Assembly: GCF_000385135.1 (NCBI RefSeq)
Contig: NZ_ARQM01000011.1
Location: 744,001 to 808,000 of the forward strand
Length of the DNA stretch: 64,000 nt
Reading direction: 5' to 3'
Source of the DNA: Promicromonospora sukumoe 327MFSha3.1
Lineage (GTDB): Bacteria; Actinomycetota; Actinomycetes; Actinomycetales; Cellulomonadaceae
The notes beneath the pieces were generated by a model that was given only the letters and a program-made list of their open reading frames with translations, was not told the origin of the DNA and did no database searches. Both the position numbers and the translations under genes were made by a program. Shown piece by piece: positions 25,563 to 33,711 of the stretch (its first letter is position 1; every line of letters starts with the position of its first letter).

Positions 25563-26736
25563 GGGTTGGCCTCTCCCGTAGTCGGCCGCGGGTGACGTCC
25601 AGCGCGACGCGGGCCGCGAGCCGGGCCAGGGCGCGCGGGGAGCGGCGTCCGGTTGCCGCCGCGGCACGGTAGATCTGCTCCATCCGCTCGGCCGACGCCG
25701 TCAGCGAGTACCGTCCGGTCACGACACGGTGGCCGAACGCGCCGAGCTCCGCTCGCAGGCCGGCGTCGCGGACCAGCGGGTCCAGCGCGGCCGCCAGCGC
25801 CGGTGCCCCGGCGCCGCCGGCCCCGTACCAGCCCTGGTCGAGGAACGTGGACAGACTCGGCTCGTCGAGGCCGCGCCAGAACCCGCGCTCGCCCTGGACC
25901 ACGACCGGTTTGCCGAACGCCATCCCCTTGAGGACGGAGCTGCCCATGCCGATGACTACGTCGGCCGCGTCGTACGCGGGCCGCGGGTCGTCGAGTGCGC
26001 CCGCCACGACGACTGCGGGCCGCCCCAGCTCGGCGTTGACCTTCTCGGCACGTGCCGCCGTGGCGTCGGCCCGGGGGCCGTCGCCCACCACGAGCAGTCG
26101 GACCGGGCTGGCGGGGCCGGCCTGCTCGACCACGTCCATCGCCTCGAGGATGCCCGCCGTCTTGTCGAGGTCGTCGGTGAGGCGGCAGACCACGGCGACG
26201 ACGACGTCATCGGGCCGGAACCCCCACCGTGCTCGAGCTTCTGGGCCGCCCGCGACGCCCAGCGCGTTGGCGACGGTGTCCACGGGCGGCTCGAGGAGTT
26301 CGACGTGCCGGTAGGCCCGGTCCGCCGCCTCCTGGGCGAGCTGGCGGGTGCCGACCACGAGGGGGAGGTGCCGCGGGATGTACCCGGAGACGTACATCGA
26401 CATCGTCGTCACCACGGCCGGCGTGCCGGCCAGGAGGTGCGTACCGAGCGCCACGTCGATGGCGGGGCCCCACTCGTAGGCGTGCACCACGTCGGCGCGG
26501 GTCCGCCGCACGGCGGAGACGACCTGCGCCATGTTCCGGGGGGACGGCCAGCTCAGGTGGGTCGGCAGGGTCACCGTGTCGAGCCCGAACCGGTCCGCCA
26601 CCTCCCACAGGGCTCCGCCCGGAGGCGCGAGCACCAGCACGTCGTGGCCGCGGGCCATGGTCTCCCGGGCGAGCTCGAGGGCGCCGAGCTGGCTGCCACC
26701 GATCTCCATGTGGTGCACGTACACGACGACTCTCAT
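25555..26736 (-). CDS. GT4-family glycosyltransferase
   Basis: A 393-residue GT-B enzyme. The N-terminal domain begins VVVYVHHMEIGGSQLGALELARETMARGHDV, a common GT4 acceptor-domain start with the G-G-S/A loop. The donor domain has LLVVGDGPRADATAARAEKVN and ADVVIGMGSSVLKGMAFGKPVVVQGERGF, where the usual E-x7-E motif is altered (SVLKGMAFGKPVVVQGE keeps the second glutamate position only). Donor binding may therefore differ from classical GT4 enzymes. It overlaps the acetyltransferase gene by four bases and the flippase gene by eight, within the main operon. Confidence 0.82.
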   Translation of the reverse strand: MRVVVYVHHMEIGGSQLGALELARETMARGHDVLVLAPPGGALWEVADRFGLDTVTLPTHLSWPSPRNMAQVVSAVRRTRADVVHAYEWGPAIDVALGTHLLAGTPAVVTTMSMYVSGYIPRHLPLVVGTRQLAQEAADRAYRHVELLEPPVDTVANALGVAGGPEARARWGFRPDDVVVAVVCRLTDDLDKTAGILEAMDVVEQAGPASPVRLLVVGDGPRADATAARAEKVNAELGRPAVVVAGALDDPRPAYDAADVVIGMGSSVLKGMAFGKPVVVQGERGFWRGLDEPSLSTFLDQGWYGAGGAGAPALAAALDPLVRDAGLRAELGAFGHRVVTGRYSLTASAERMEQIYRAAAATGRRSPRALARLAARVALDVTRGRLRERPTRD

Positions 26737-27389
26737 GGCGTCGTTCCCACGGTGCTGCCGGACCTGAGGCGCTGGGCCGGCACGCCCGCCCACGTCTCGC
26801 CGTCCGGCACGTCGGTCAGGACCACGGCGCCCATGCCCACCACGGCGCCCGCGCCGATCCGGACGCCGGGGTGCACGGAAGCGTTCATGCCGAGGTAGGC
26901 CGCGCGGCCCACCCGCACGCCGCCGCCGAGGGAGACCCCGGCGGCCAGCGTCGCGAGGTCCTCGACCACGCAGTCGTGCGTGATCGTCACGTGCGGCATG
27001 GCGACGACGTGCGCGCCGACGGTCGCGTCGGCGGTGATCGTCACGCCCGCCAGCAGGATCGAGCCCTCCCCGACCGGGCACCCGCCCGGGTTGCGCACCG
27101 ACGGGTCCACCACACGCCCGTAGGTCACGCCCGTGCCCAGCCGCTGGTGCACCGCGGCGCGGGTCCGGCTCGGGCCCATGCACAGCAGCACGTGCGCGCC
27201 GGGGTGCTGCGCCGCGGACGTCACCGGCCCCAGCACCGGGGCGCCGCCGATCGTGGGCGGCAGGTCGGCGTGGCGGTCGTCGAGGACGCCGAGCACCTCG
27301 TGCCCGGCCTCGGCGGCCACGGGTAGCACCTCGCGGGCCAGCCCGCTCGCCCCGACCAGCAGCAGCGGCCCGCCCCAGCTCGCCGCCAC
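26733..27389 (-). CDS. PglD/NeuD-type sugar acetyltransferase
   Basis: A 218-residue protein with a short Rossmann-like N-terminal domain (LLLVGASGLAREVLPVA, VLGVLDDRHADLPP) and a left-handed beta-helix of hexapeptide repeats (GSILLAGVTITADATVGAHVVAMPHVTITHDC onward). This is the layout of PglD and NeuD. PglD acetylates a 4-amino sugar nucleotide, NeuD O-acetylates sialic acid. Between two aminotransferases and an epimerase, N-acetylation of an amino sugar nucleotide is the likelier role. His in THDC is the expected catalytic base. The GTG at 27387-27389 lies one base after the stop of the second aminotransferase. Confidence 0.87.
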   Translation of the reverse strand: MAASWGGPLLLVGASGLAREVLPVAAEAGHEVLGVLDDRHADLPPTIGGAPVLGPVTSAAQHPGAHVLLCMGPSRTRAAVHQRLGTGVTYGRVVDPSVRNPGGCPVGEGSILLAGVTITADATVGAHVVAMPHVTITHDCVVEDLATLAAGVSLGGGVRVGRAAYLGMNASVHPGVRIGAGAVVGMGAVVLTDVPDGETWAGVPAQRLRSGSTVGTTP

Positions 27390-27390
27390 G

Positions 27391-28545
27391 TCACTGCCCC
27401 CCGTACCCGCGGAGCACCTGGACCACGCGGTCGAGCTCGGTGTCCGTCATCTGGTGGAACAGGGGCAGGATCAGCGTGCCGTCCGTGAGCCGCTCGGTCA
27501 CGGGCAGCGGCATGTGGGTCCGGTCGGCGTGCGCGGGCTGCCGGTGCGCGGCCATGATGCCGCGCCGCGCGGAGATGCTCGCGGCGGCCAGGGCCTGGAG
27601 CAGCCCCTCCCGGTCGAGACCGTAGCCCGGCAGCACCTCCACCCACAGCGACTGCACGTTGCCGGTGCCGTAGGCCGGGTCGTCGACGAGGCGCAGGCCG
27701 GTCACGCCGGCCAGCGCCGCGCGGTAACGGGCGGCGAGCTCCCGCCGCCGCGCCACGATCGCGGGCAGGCGGCCGAGCTGCACCAGGCCGACGGCGGCCT
27801 GCAGGTCCGTCATCCGGAAGTTGAAGCCGACCTCGTCGTACTCCTCCGGCGGCGACACGAGCGAGGCGTGCCGGTCCGCCGCCGAGACGCTCATGGCGTG
27901 CTCGCGCAGGCGGCGGGCGCGGGTGGCCCACTCCGGGCGGCTGGTGGTGATCATGCCGCCCTCGCCGGTCGTCAGGATCTTGCGGGGGTGGAACGACCAC
28001 GCGACGATCTCGGCGCCCGCCCCGACGGGGCGGTCGCGGTAGGTCGAGCCCGCGCCGCAGGCGGCGTCCTCGATCACCACGACGCCCAGCGGGTCGCACA
28101 CCTCGCGGATCGCGGCCAGGTCCACCGGCACGCCGGCCTGGTCGACCGCGATCACCGCGCGGGTCGCGGGGGTGAGCGCGGCCGCCACCGTCTCGGCCGT
28201 CACGTTGCCGGTGGCGGCGTCCACGTCCGCGAACACGGGCCGCGCACCCACGTACGTGGGCGCGTTCGCCGTCGCGACGAACGAGAAGGACGGCACGACG
28301 ACGTCGTCCCCGGCGCCGACGCCCGCCACGACCAGGGCGAGGTGCAGCGCCGTCGTGCAGCTCGACGTCGCCACCGCGGCGCGGGCGCCCATCGCCTCGG
28401 CGAACGCCGCCTCGAACGCGGCGACGCGCGGGCCCTGGGCCACCCAGCCCGACTCGATCACCTCGGTGACCGCGGCGACCTCCTCGGCGCCGAGCCACGG
28501 CTTCATGACGTCGACCCGCTGCAGGCCCTCCTCCACGGCGGTCAC
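27391..28545 (-). CDS. DegT/DnrJ/EryC1-type sugar aminotransferase (second)
   Basis: A 384-residue PLP enzyme. It has VMKPWLGAEEVAAVTEVIESGWVAQGPRV, SSCTTALHLALVVAGVGAGDDVVVPSFSF, VVIEDAACGAGSTY and the Schiff-base Lys189 in SFHPRKILTTGEGG. The FHPRK/TTGEGG form matches the 4-amino branch (PglE, ArnB, DesI-like) better than the first aminotransferase at 22837-24003, so the two probably act on different positions. The GTG start at 28543-28545 overlaps the epimerase stop (GTGA). With the PglD-like gene just downstream it could make a 4-acetamido sugar. Confidence 0.9.
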   Translation of the reverse strand: MTAVEEGLQRVDVMKPWLGAEEVAAVTEVIESGWVAQGPRVAAFEAAFAEAMGARAAVATSSCTTALHLALVVAGVGAGDDVVVPSFSFVATANAPTYVGARPVFADVDAATGNVTAETVAAALTPATRAVIAVDQAGVPVDLAAIREVCDPLGVVVIEDAACGAGSTYRDRPVGAGAEIVAWSFHPRKILTTGEGGMITTSRPEWATRARRLREHAMSVSAADRHASLVSPPEEYDEVGFNFRMTDLQAAVGLVQLGRLPAIVARRRELAARYRAALAGVTGLRLVDDPAYGTGNVQSLWVEVLPGYGLDREGLLQALAAASISARRGIMAAHRQPAHADRTHMPLPVTERLTDGTLILPLFHQMTDTELDRVVQVLRGYGGQ

Positions 28546-29588
28546 GAGGTCACCCCCGCGGGCTCGGACGCGACCCAGTTGCGGTCCTCGATGCGGCTCA
28601 GCATCTCCTCCGGGCTCTCGGGCCGGGTGCGGAACCAGTCGACCAGGTCGGCGACGCCCTGCTCGAAGCCGGTGCGCGGCGCGAACCCGGTCAGCTCGCT
28701 GACCAGGGTGTTGTCCACCAGCAGGCGGCGCACGTCGCCCGGACGCGCCTCCAGCCGCACCGGCTCGAGGTCGGGCCGGCCGGCGAGCCGGGCGACCGTC
28801 TCCACGAGCTCGTTGATGGTCACCTCGGCACCCGAGCCCACGTTGACCGTGCGGCCGATCGCGGCGTCGCACTCCGCGATCTCGGCCAGGGCCCGCGCGG
28901 TGTCGCTGACGTGCAGGAAGTCGCGCGTCTGCTCGCCGTCGCCGTAGACGAAGCCGGGCAGGCCGCACAGGGCCCGCACGATGGTGCGCGGCAGCACCTC
29001 GCCGCTGTCGCCCTCGAAGTGGCTCCGCGGGCCGAACGTGTTGAACGGCCGGACCACGACCACCGGCATGCCGTGCGTGCGGTACGCGGCGCGCGCGTAC
29101 GCCTCCCCGGCCAGCTTGGACCCGCCGTAGACCGTCTCGGGCCAGGTCGGGTGCTCCTCGTTCATCGGGGCGTACTGCGCGGTGCCGAACACCTCGCTGG
29201 AGCTGACGTGCACGAACCGCCGCACGCCCGCCGCGCGTGCCCGTTCGAGCAGCTCCAGCGTGGCGGTGGCGTTGACCTCGTGGTTCTCGCGCGGGTTGTG
29301 CAGGCTGTGCCGCACCCCCAGGCAGGCCAGGTGGAAGACGACGTCCGCGTCGTCGACCAGCGCGAGCGCCGCCTCGCTGCGGATGTCGTCGGCGACGAGG
29401 CGCACGGTGGCGTCGTCCGCCGCGGCGTCGGCGATGTGGTGCGCGATGTTCTCGCGCCGCCCGTTGACCAGGTTGTCCACCACGGTGACCGACGCCGCGC
29501 CGCGGCGGACCAGCTCGTCCACCAGGTGGCTGCCGATGAACCCCGCGCCGCCCGTGACCAGGACGCGCGCCCCGTTCAGGCCGCTCAT
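28542..29588 (-). CDS. NAD-dependent sugar epimerase/dehydratase (extended SDR)
   Basis: A 348-residue extended short-chain dehydrogenase acting on nucleotide sugars. The NAD-binding motif is LVTGGAGFIGSHLVDELVRRG, HVSSSEVFG carries the catalytic Ser/Thr, and YGGSK gives the Tyr-x3-Lys pair. The RPFNTFGPRSHFEGDSGEVLPRTI and YGDGEQTRDFLHVSD segments are usual for UDP-hexose 4-epimerases, UDP-xylose synthases and dTDP-glucose 4,6-dehydratases; the sequence does not decide among these. It starts with an ATG overlapping the oxidoreductase stop by four bases. Confidence 0.9.
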   Translation of the reverse strand: MSGLNGARVLVTGGAGFIGSHLVDELVRRGAASVTVVDNLVNGRRENIAHHIADAAADDATVRLVADDIRSEAALALVDDADVVFHLACLGVRHSLHNPRENHEVNATATLELLERARAAGVRRFVHVSSSEVFGTAQYAPMNEEHPTWPETVYGGSKLAGEAYARAAYRTHGMPVVVVRPFNTFGPRSHFEGDSGEVLPRTIVRALCGLPGFVYGDGEQTRDFLHVSDTARALAEIAECDAAIGRTVNVGSGAEVTINELVETVARLAGRPDLEPVRLEARPGDVRRLLVDNTLVSELTGFAPRTGFEQGVADLVDWFRTRPESPEEMLSRIEDRNWVASEPAGVTS

Positions 29589-30676
29589 GCCGCACCGTTC
29601 CCGGCCGGCTCGCCCGCGAGCACCGGCGTGCGTGCGCCGGTCCCGACGGGGGAGACGTCGCCGCCCGCGGCGAGGCTGCGGTCCGCGGCCTCCAGCACGT
29701 CGAGCACGCGCAGGCCCGCCGCGCCGTCGGTCAGGGCCGGGCGCTCGCCGTGGATCGCCGCGGCGAGCTCGCCCACCATGGAGCCGAGCGCCTCGCGCTC
29801 CTCCAGGGCGGGCGACCAGGTGTCGCCCAGGCGGTAGGAGATGGTCGCGGCCCGGCGCTCCAGGCTGTCGAACGCCTGGGTCTCCAGGTCCACACCGCGG
29901 TCGTAGACGCTGATCCGCTGCTGCGGGTTCAGGTCGTCCCACACGAGCGTGCGGCGCGACCCGCCGATCGTCATCCGCCGCACCTTCGTGGGGCTGAGCC
30001 AGTTCACGTGCACGCTGGCCACCGCGCCGCCGGGCAGCGGCAGCACCAGGTAGCCCACGCAGGACTTGCCCGCGCCGATCGGGTCGGCGCCGTGCGCGGC
30101 CACCGACCCGGGCTGCAGGCCGTCGGGCAGGATGAAGTCGAGGACCGACAGGTCGTGCGGCGCCAGGTCCCAGAACACGTCCACGTCCGGCTGGACCAGC
30201 CCGAGGTTGATCCGCACCGAGTCGATGTACAGGATGTCGCCCAGGTCGCCGCCCGCCACCAGCTCGCGGATCTTGCGGACCGCCGGCGTGTAGCAGTAGG
30301 TGTGGTCGGTCATCAGCACCAGCCCGCGGGACCGGGCCTCGGCGACCATCTCGCCGGCGGCCGCCGCGCGGTCGGCGATCGGCTTCTCGACGACCACGTG
30401 CTTGCCGGCCCGCAGCGCCGCCAGCGCGATCGCGTGGTGCGTCCGGGCCGGGGTGGCGATGGCGACGGCGTCGACGTCGTCCCGCTCCAGCAGCGCGTCG
30501 AGCGACGTCTCGACGTCGACCCGGCCGTTGGCGCGGGCCACGCGGGCCGCCCGGTCCGCGTCGAGGTCGCAGACCGCCGCCAGCTCCCAGCGGTCGGACG
30601 CCGCGAAGTTGCGTGCCAGGTTGGGTCCCCAGTAGCCGGCGCCCACCACGGCCGCCCGCAAGGTTTTCTGGTCCAT
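29585..30676 (-). CDS. Gfo/Idh/MocA oxidoreductase, WlbA/WbpB-like
   Basis: A 363-residue NAD-dependent sugar oxidoreductase. Motifs: AAVVGAGYWGPNLARNFAAS (Rossmann fold), VAIATPARTHHAIALAALRAGKHVVVEKPIA with the EKP lysine, and LMTDHTYCYTPAVRKIRELV and VFWDLAPHDLSVLDFIL, where the His of APHD is the catalytic residue of the family. This form is close to the dehydrogenases that oxidise UDP-N-acetylglucosaminuronic acid at C3 before amination. It heads the nine-gene operon running to 20392. The ATG has GAAGAAGG upstream; a TACATT (30737-30742, minus strand) could be the promoter. Confidence 0.88.
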   Translation of the reverse strand: MDQKTLRAAVVGAGYWGPNLARNFAASDRWELAAVCDLDADRAARVARANGRVDVETSLDALLERDDVDAVAIATPARTHHAIALAALRAGKHVVVEKPIADRAAAAGEMVAEARSRGLVLMTDHTYCYTPAVRKIRELVAGGDLGDILYIDSVRINLGLVQPDVDVFWDLAPHDLSVLDFILPDGLQPGSVAAHGADPIGAGKSCVGYLVLPLPGGAVASVHVNWLSPTKVRRMTIGGSRRTLVWDDLNPQQRISVYDRGVDLETQAFDSLERRAATISYRLGDTWSPALEEREALGSMVGELAAAIHGERPALTDGAAGLRVLDVLEAADRSLAAGGDVSPVGTGARTPVLAGEPAGNGAA

Positions 30677-30878
30677 GCTGCCTTCTTCCGGTATCAGCTC
30701 GGATCGGCCCGGAGTGTTGTCATCCTGGCTCCGATCAATGTACGTCCCGGCGTGGAGGCGAACCGGCCGGTGCCTTTCTAATTCACCCCTGACCGGTCTT
30801 TTATCACCCGGAGGGGAGTTTCACCCGGAGGTGAAATATGAATGCGGGCGCGGCCGTTCAGAATGCCGTGACCGGCAT
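30677..30878 (-). promoter_or_regulatory. Upstream region of the main biosynthetic operon
   Basis: A gap of 202 bases without a gene. It holds a candidate minus-strand -10 (TACATT, 30737-30742) and a cluster of box-like elements: TTCACCC at 30782-30788 and 30820-30826, ATCACCC at 30803-30809, and AGGTGAA at 30829-30835. Their orientation is opposite to that in the six matched promoters, so their role here is less clear. It may also hold the end of the GT4 transcript. Confidence 0.4.
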
Positions 30879-32102
30879 TCAGCCGCGCTCCTCGGACAAT
30901 GCGCGGGAGCGGCCCGTCAGGCCGTCGAACACCCGCACGTACGTCTCGGCCTGGCGGGACCAGGCCAGCTCGCCCTCGATCCGGGCGCGACCGGCCAGGC
31001 CCATGGCGCGGGCGCGGTCCGGGTCGTCGAGGATCTCGAGGATCGCGTCGCCGAACGGCGCCGCGTCGCTCCCGGCGACGTACCGCGCCGCGTCGCCCGC
31101 GCTGCGCCGGGTCTCGGTCAGGTCCGTCGCCACGACGGGCAGCTCGTGCGCCATGTACTCCAGCGTCTTGTTCATGGTGGAGCGGTCGTTGAACTCGCTG
31201 GGCGGGTCGGGCGTGACGCCCAGGTCGGCGCTGGAGAGCCACCGACCGATGGCGGCGTGGTCCACCCGTCCGGTGAAGTGCACCCAGAGGTCCAGCCCGC
31301 GGCGCGTGCAGTCCGCGCGCAGCTCCTCCAGCGCGTCCCCGAACCCGAGCAGCGCGAACCGCACGTCGGTGCGCCCGCGCACCTTCACCACGTGCTCGAT
31401 CGCCGCCAGCAGCCGGTCGACGCCGTCCTGCGAGCCCATGATCCCCACGTAGCAGACGAGGTACTTGCCCAGGTCACGGGCCCCCGGCTCGGGGTCGCCG
31501 CGGCGCATCAGGTCGGCGTCGGGCGTGCTCAGCACCACCGAGCTGCGGCTCAGGTCGACGTTCCCGCGCTCCAGCGCGATCTGCCGGTAGGAGCCGTTCG
31601 TCGAGATCACGTGGTCCGCGGTGCGGTACGTCGCGCGCTCCAGCAGGAGCAGGGCCCTGTACAGGAGGTCGCGCCGGCCGAACTTGGCCACGTACACCTC
31701 GGGGCACAGGTCGTGCTGGTCGTAGACGAAGCGCACCCCGCGGCGCAGCCGCCACAGCAGCGCGAGCAGCCAGTACGTGTCCGGCGGGTTGCAGGCCTGG
31801 ATCACCTGGAACGGCGCGTCGCGGTGCACCCGCGCCGCGGCCCGCGCCGTGCGCCACCAGCAGACCACGAACTCGCGCACGTATCCCAGGACGCCGCGCG
31901 ACTCGGGCGGAGGCGGGTAGGAGTACACGGTCGTCTCGTCGACCTGGAACCGGGCCGGCTCGTCGTCGTTCTCCTGCGGGCAGACGACGCTCACGCGGTA
32001 GCCGGCGTCCGTCAGGGCGCGGCACTCGGACCTGACCCTGCGGTCGATCCGGAACGGCAGGTTCTGGATGATCACCAGAACATGTGGGGCGTCGGAATGC
32101 AT
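30879..32102 (-). CDS. GT4-family glycosyltransferase
   Basis: A 407-residue GT-B enzyme. It begins HVLVIIQNLPFRIDRRVRSECRALTDAGYRVSVVCPQ, and FVYDQHDLCPEVYVAKFGRRD is a signature of the subgroup that acts early on lipid-linked sugars in actinobacterial exopolysaccharide loci. The donor domain has VCYVGIMGSQDGVDRLLAAI, FALLGFGD, and DPPSEFNDRSTMNKTLEYMAHELPVVATDL with the E-x7-E-like region. It is transcribed alone. The ATG at 32100-32102 follows AACACT (coding strand) by six bases, and the promoter has the shared CTCACCC box. Confidence 0.87.
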   Translation of the reverse strand: MHSDAPHVLVIIQNLPFRIDRRVRSECRALTDAGYRVSVVCPQENDDEPARFQVDETTVYSYPPPPESRGVLGYVREFVVCWWRTARAAARVHRDAPFQVIQACNPPDTYWLLALLWRLRRGVRFVYDQHDLCPEVYVAKFGRRDLLYRALLLLERATYRTADHVISTNGSYRQIALERGNVDLSRSSVVLSTPDADLMRRGDPEPGARDLGKYLVCYVGIMGSQDGVDRLLAAIEHVVKVRGRTDVRFALLGFGDALEELRADCTRRGLDLWVHFTGRVDHAAIGRWLSSADLGVTPDPPSEFNDRSTMNKTLEYMAHELPVVATDLTETRRSAGDAARYVAGSDAAPFGDAILEILDDPDRARAMGLAGRARIEGELAWSRQAETYVRVFDGLTGRSRALSEERG

Positions 32103-32290
32103 GAGGAAAGTGTTGCCCCGACGGCACGGCCCAGAAAGCCGGGGAGCGGGTGAGAACGGGGATTCACCCGGGCGCGCGGGTGATATCCGCCCCGCGAGAC
32201 ATCACCCGGGAATCACCCCGTTCCCCACTTGATTCCCGACGGTATCTCATGAATGGGTGAAAAGGTGCCGCGGTAAACCGTCGCGGTATT
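32103..32290 (-). promoter_or_regulatory. GT4 promoter with a cluster of CACCC boxes
   Basis: Minus-strand -10 AACACT (32109-32114) with a CTCACCC box at 32148-32154, gap 33. Five further boxes lie upstream in both orientations (32163-32169, 32178-32184, 32201-32207, 32212-32218, 32255-32261), the densest group in the window. The pair at 32163-32184 forms an inverted TTCACCCGG/GCGGGTGA arrangement. Confidence 0.55.
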
Positions 32291-33226
32291 TCATCCGGTG
32301 TTCCTACGGGCCGCCCGGACCTCCTCGCGGACGATCCCGACGACGGTGTCGGTGGTGCGGTCCAGGTAGCTTCGCCCGTCGTCGAACCGCGCCGTCGGGC
32401 TGATGTAGCTCAGCGGCCCGATGTGGGTCACCGGGTCGAGCCGGTGCACGCTCACCTTCCCGGCCGCGAGGGCCCGGTTCCACGGGCTGCGGCGCAGCAG
32501 CCGCCAGCGCTCCGGGAAGAGCCAGGTGCTGACCCGCTCGATCCAGTCGTTCGAGCTCGTCAGCCGGTGCACGCCGGTCGCGTGCGTCAGGTCGTTGGCG
32601 CCGTTGTGGAACCCGCCCAGGGTGATCGGCCAGACCGGGGCGCGCAGCTGGGTGAACAGCTCCTCGACCGCGCCGAGCGCCACCTGGGCGCCGCCGCTGT
32701 AGCCGAGCAGCACCACCGGGATGCCGCTGCCGGGCTCGTACCCGGCCAGCCGGAGCTGCTCGGCGATGTGGCCGCCCACGGCGCGGTTGTACAGCGGCCG
32801 GTAGCGGCGGTCGGCCGCCACGAAGATCTGCATCACGTTGTGCAGGAACAGGGTGATGCCGACGTGCCGCCGCAGCCAGTCCCACACCGGCCGGCCCACC
32901 AGCGGGTCGGCCAGCGGGGAGTAGGGCTGCACCTGGCCCAGCACCCGCAGCTCGGGGGCGCCGGCGATGATCGCCTGGACGAGCTGGCCGCCGTCGCGCG
33001 TGTCGGTGAACCGGCGCTTGCCGATGCCGTCGAGGTAGACCAGGTAGGCGTCCGGCGGGCGGTCCGGCTCGGCGCCCCGGGCGTAGGGCACGTTCGCGGG
33101 CAGCACCGGGGCCTGGGCGCGCCAGCCCATCGTCCAGACCATCAGCTCGTAGCGGGCGAGCAGGCCCTCGGCGAGCAGGAACGGGCCGATCGCCAGCACC
33201 AGGAACAGGGGGAGCAGCTCGCTCAT
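32291..33226 (-). CDS. Membrane-anchored alpha/beta-hydrolase-like protein
   Basis: A 311-residue protein with one N-terminal membrane helix (about 4-30) and a soluble domain. VVLLGYSGGAQVALGAVEELF contains a nucleophile-elbow-like G-x-S-x-G (Ser177), and LVYLDGIGKRRFTD, PITLGGFHNGANDLTHATGVHRLTS and a late histidine (THIGPLSY) fit an alpha/beta hydrolase, though the family is not one I can name. Its partners are a GT1 enzyme and a patatin-like lipase, so a lipid or glycolipid substrate is plausible. The ATG has GGGAGGTG five bases upstream and overlaps the previous stop by four bases. Confidence 0.7.
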   Translation of the reverse strand: MSELLPLFLVLAIGPFLLAEGLLARYELMVWTMGWRAQAPVLPANVPYARGAEPDRPPDAYLVYLDGIGKRRFTDTRDGGQLVQAIIAGAPELRVLGQVQPYSPLADPLVGRPVWDWLRRHVGITLFLHNVMQIFVAADRRYRPLYNRAVGGHIAEQLRLAGYEPGSGIPVVLLGYSGGAQVALGAVEELFTQLRAPVWPITLGGFHNGANDLTHATGVHRLTSSNDWIERVSTWLFPERWRLLRRSPWNRALAAGKVSVHRLDPVTHIGPLSYISPTARFDDGRSYLDRTTDTVVGIVREEVRAARRNTG

Positions 33227-33711
33227 GCCGGCACCTCCCGGGCACCGGCCATGAGCCGGGCGGTCACGCGCCGCACCACCTCGACGGCGCCGGCGAGCCC
33301 CAGCCCGGCCCCGGCGACGCACGCGGCGGCGGCCCACCAGCCCAGCCCGGACGCGGCGGCCAGCGGTCCGGCCAGGCCGGCCCCCACGCCGACGACGAGC
33401 AGCAGGTGCAGCGCCGGGCCGAGCAGCGGGAACGCGAGGACCGCGGCGAGCAGCATCGGCGCGACCAGGGCGGGCGTCCAGGTCAGGGCGGGCCCGGCCA
33501 GGGGGCCGCCCACCAGCTCGGCGAGGGTCCAGGCGGTCAGCGGCCACAGGGCGACGACCGTCCCCTCGACGACGGTCCCCGTCGTCATGAGCAGCACGAG
33601 GAACCCCGGCGAGAGCCGGGGCCGGCGGGCCACCAGGGGGAGCACCCGCCCGGCGCTCTCGGACAGCCCGGCCAGCACCAGCAGCACGACGACGGCGGTC
33701 GGCACGCTCAC
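33223..33711 (-). CDS. Small multi-helix membrane protein, unknown function
   Basis: A 162-residue hydrophobic protein with about four to five membrane helices (VVVLLVLAGLSESAG, LLMTTGTVVEGTVVALWPLTAW, PMLLAAVLAFPLLGPALHLLLVVGVG, GWWAAAACVAGAGLGLAG). I do not recognise the family. The GTG at 33709-33711 overlaps the GT1 stop (GTGA) and the gene's own stop overlaps the hydrolase start, so it is firmly embedded in the patatin-GT1-hydrolase operon. It may anchor or transport the glycolipid these enzymes act on; this is inference from context only. Confidence 0.7.
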   Translation of the reverse strand: MSVPTAVVVLLVLAGLSESAGRVLPLVARRPRLSPGFLVLLMTTGTVVEGTVVALWPLTAWTLAELVGGPLAGPALTWTPALVAPMLLAAVLAFPLLGPALHLLLVVGVGAGLAGPLAAASGLGWWAAAACVAGAGLGLAGAVEVVRRVTARLMAGAREVPA

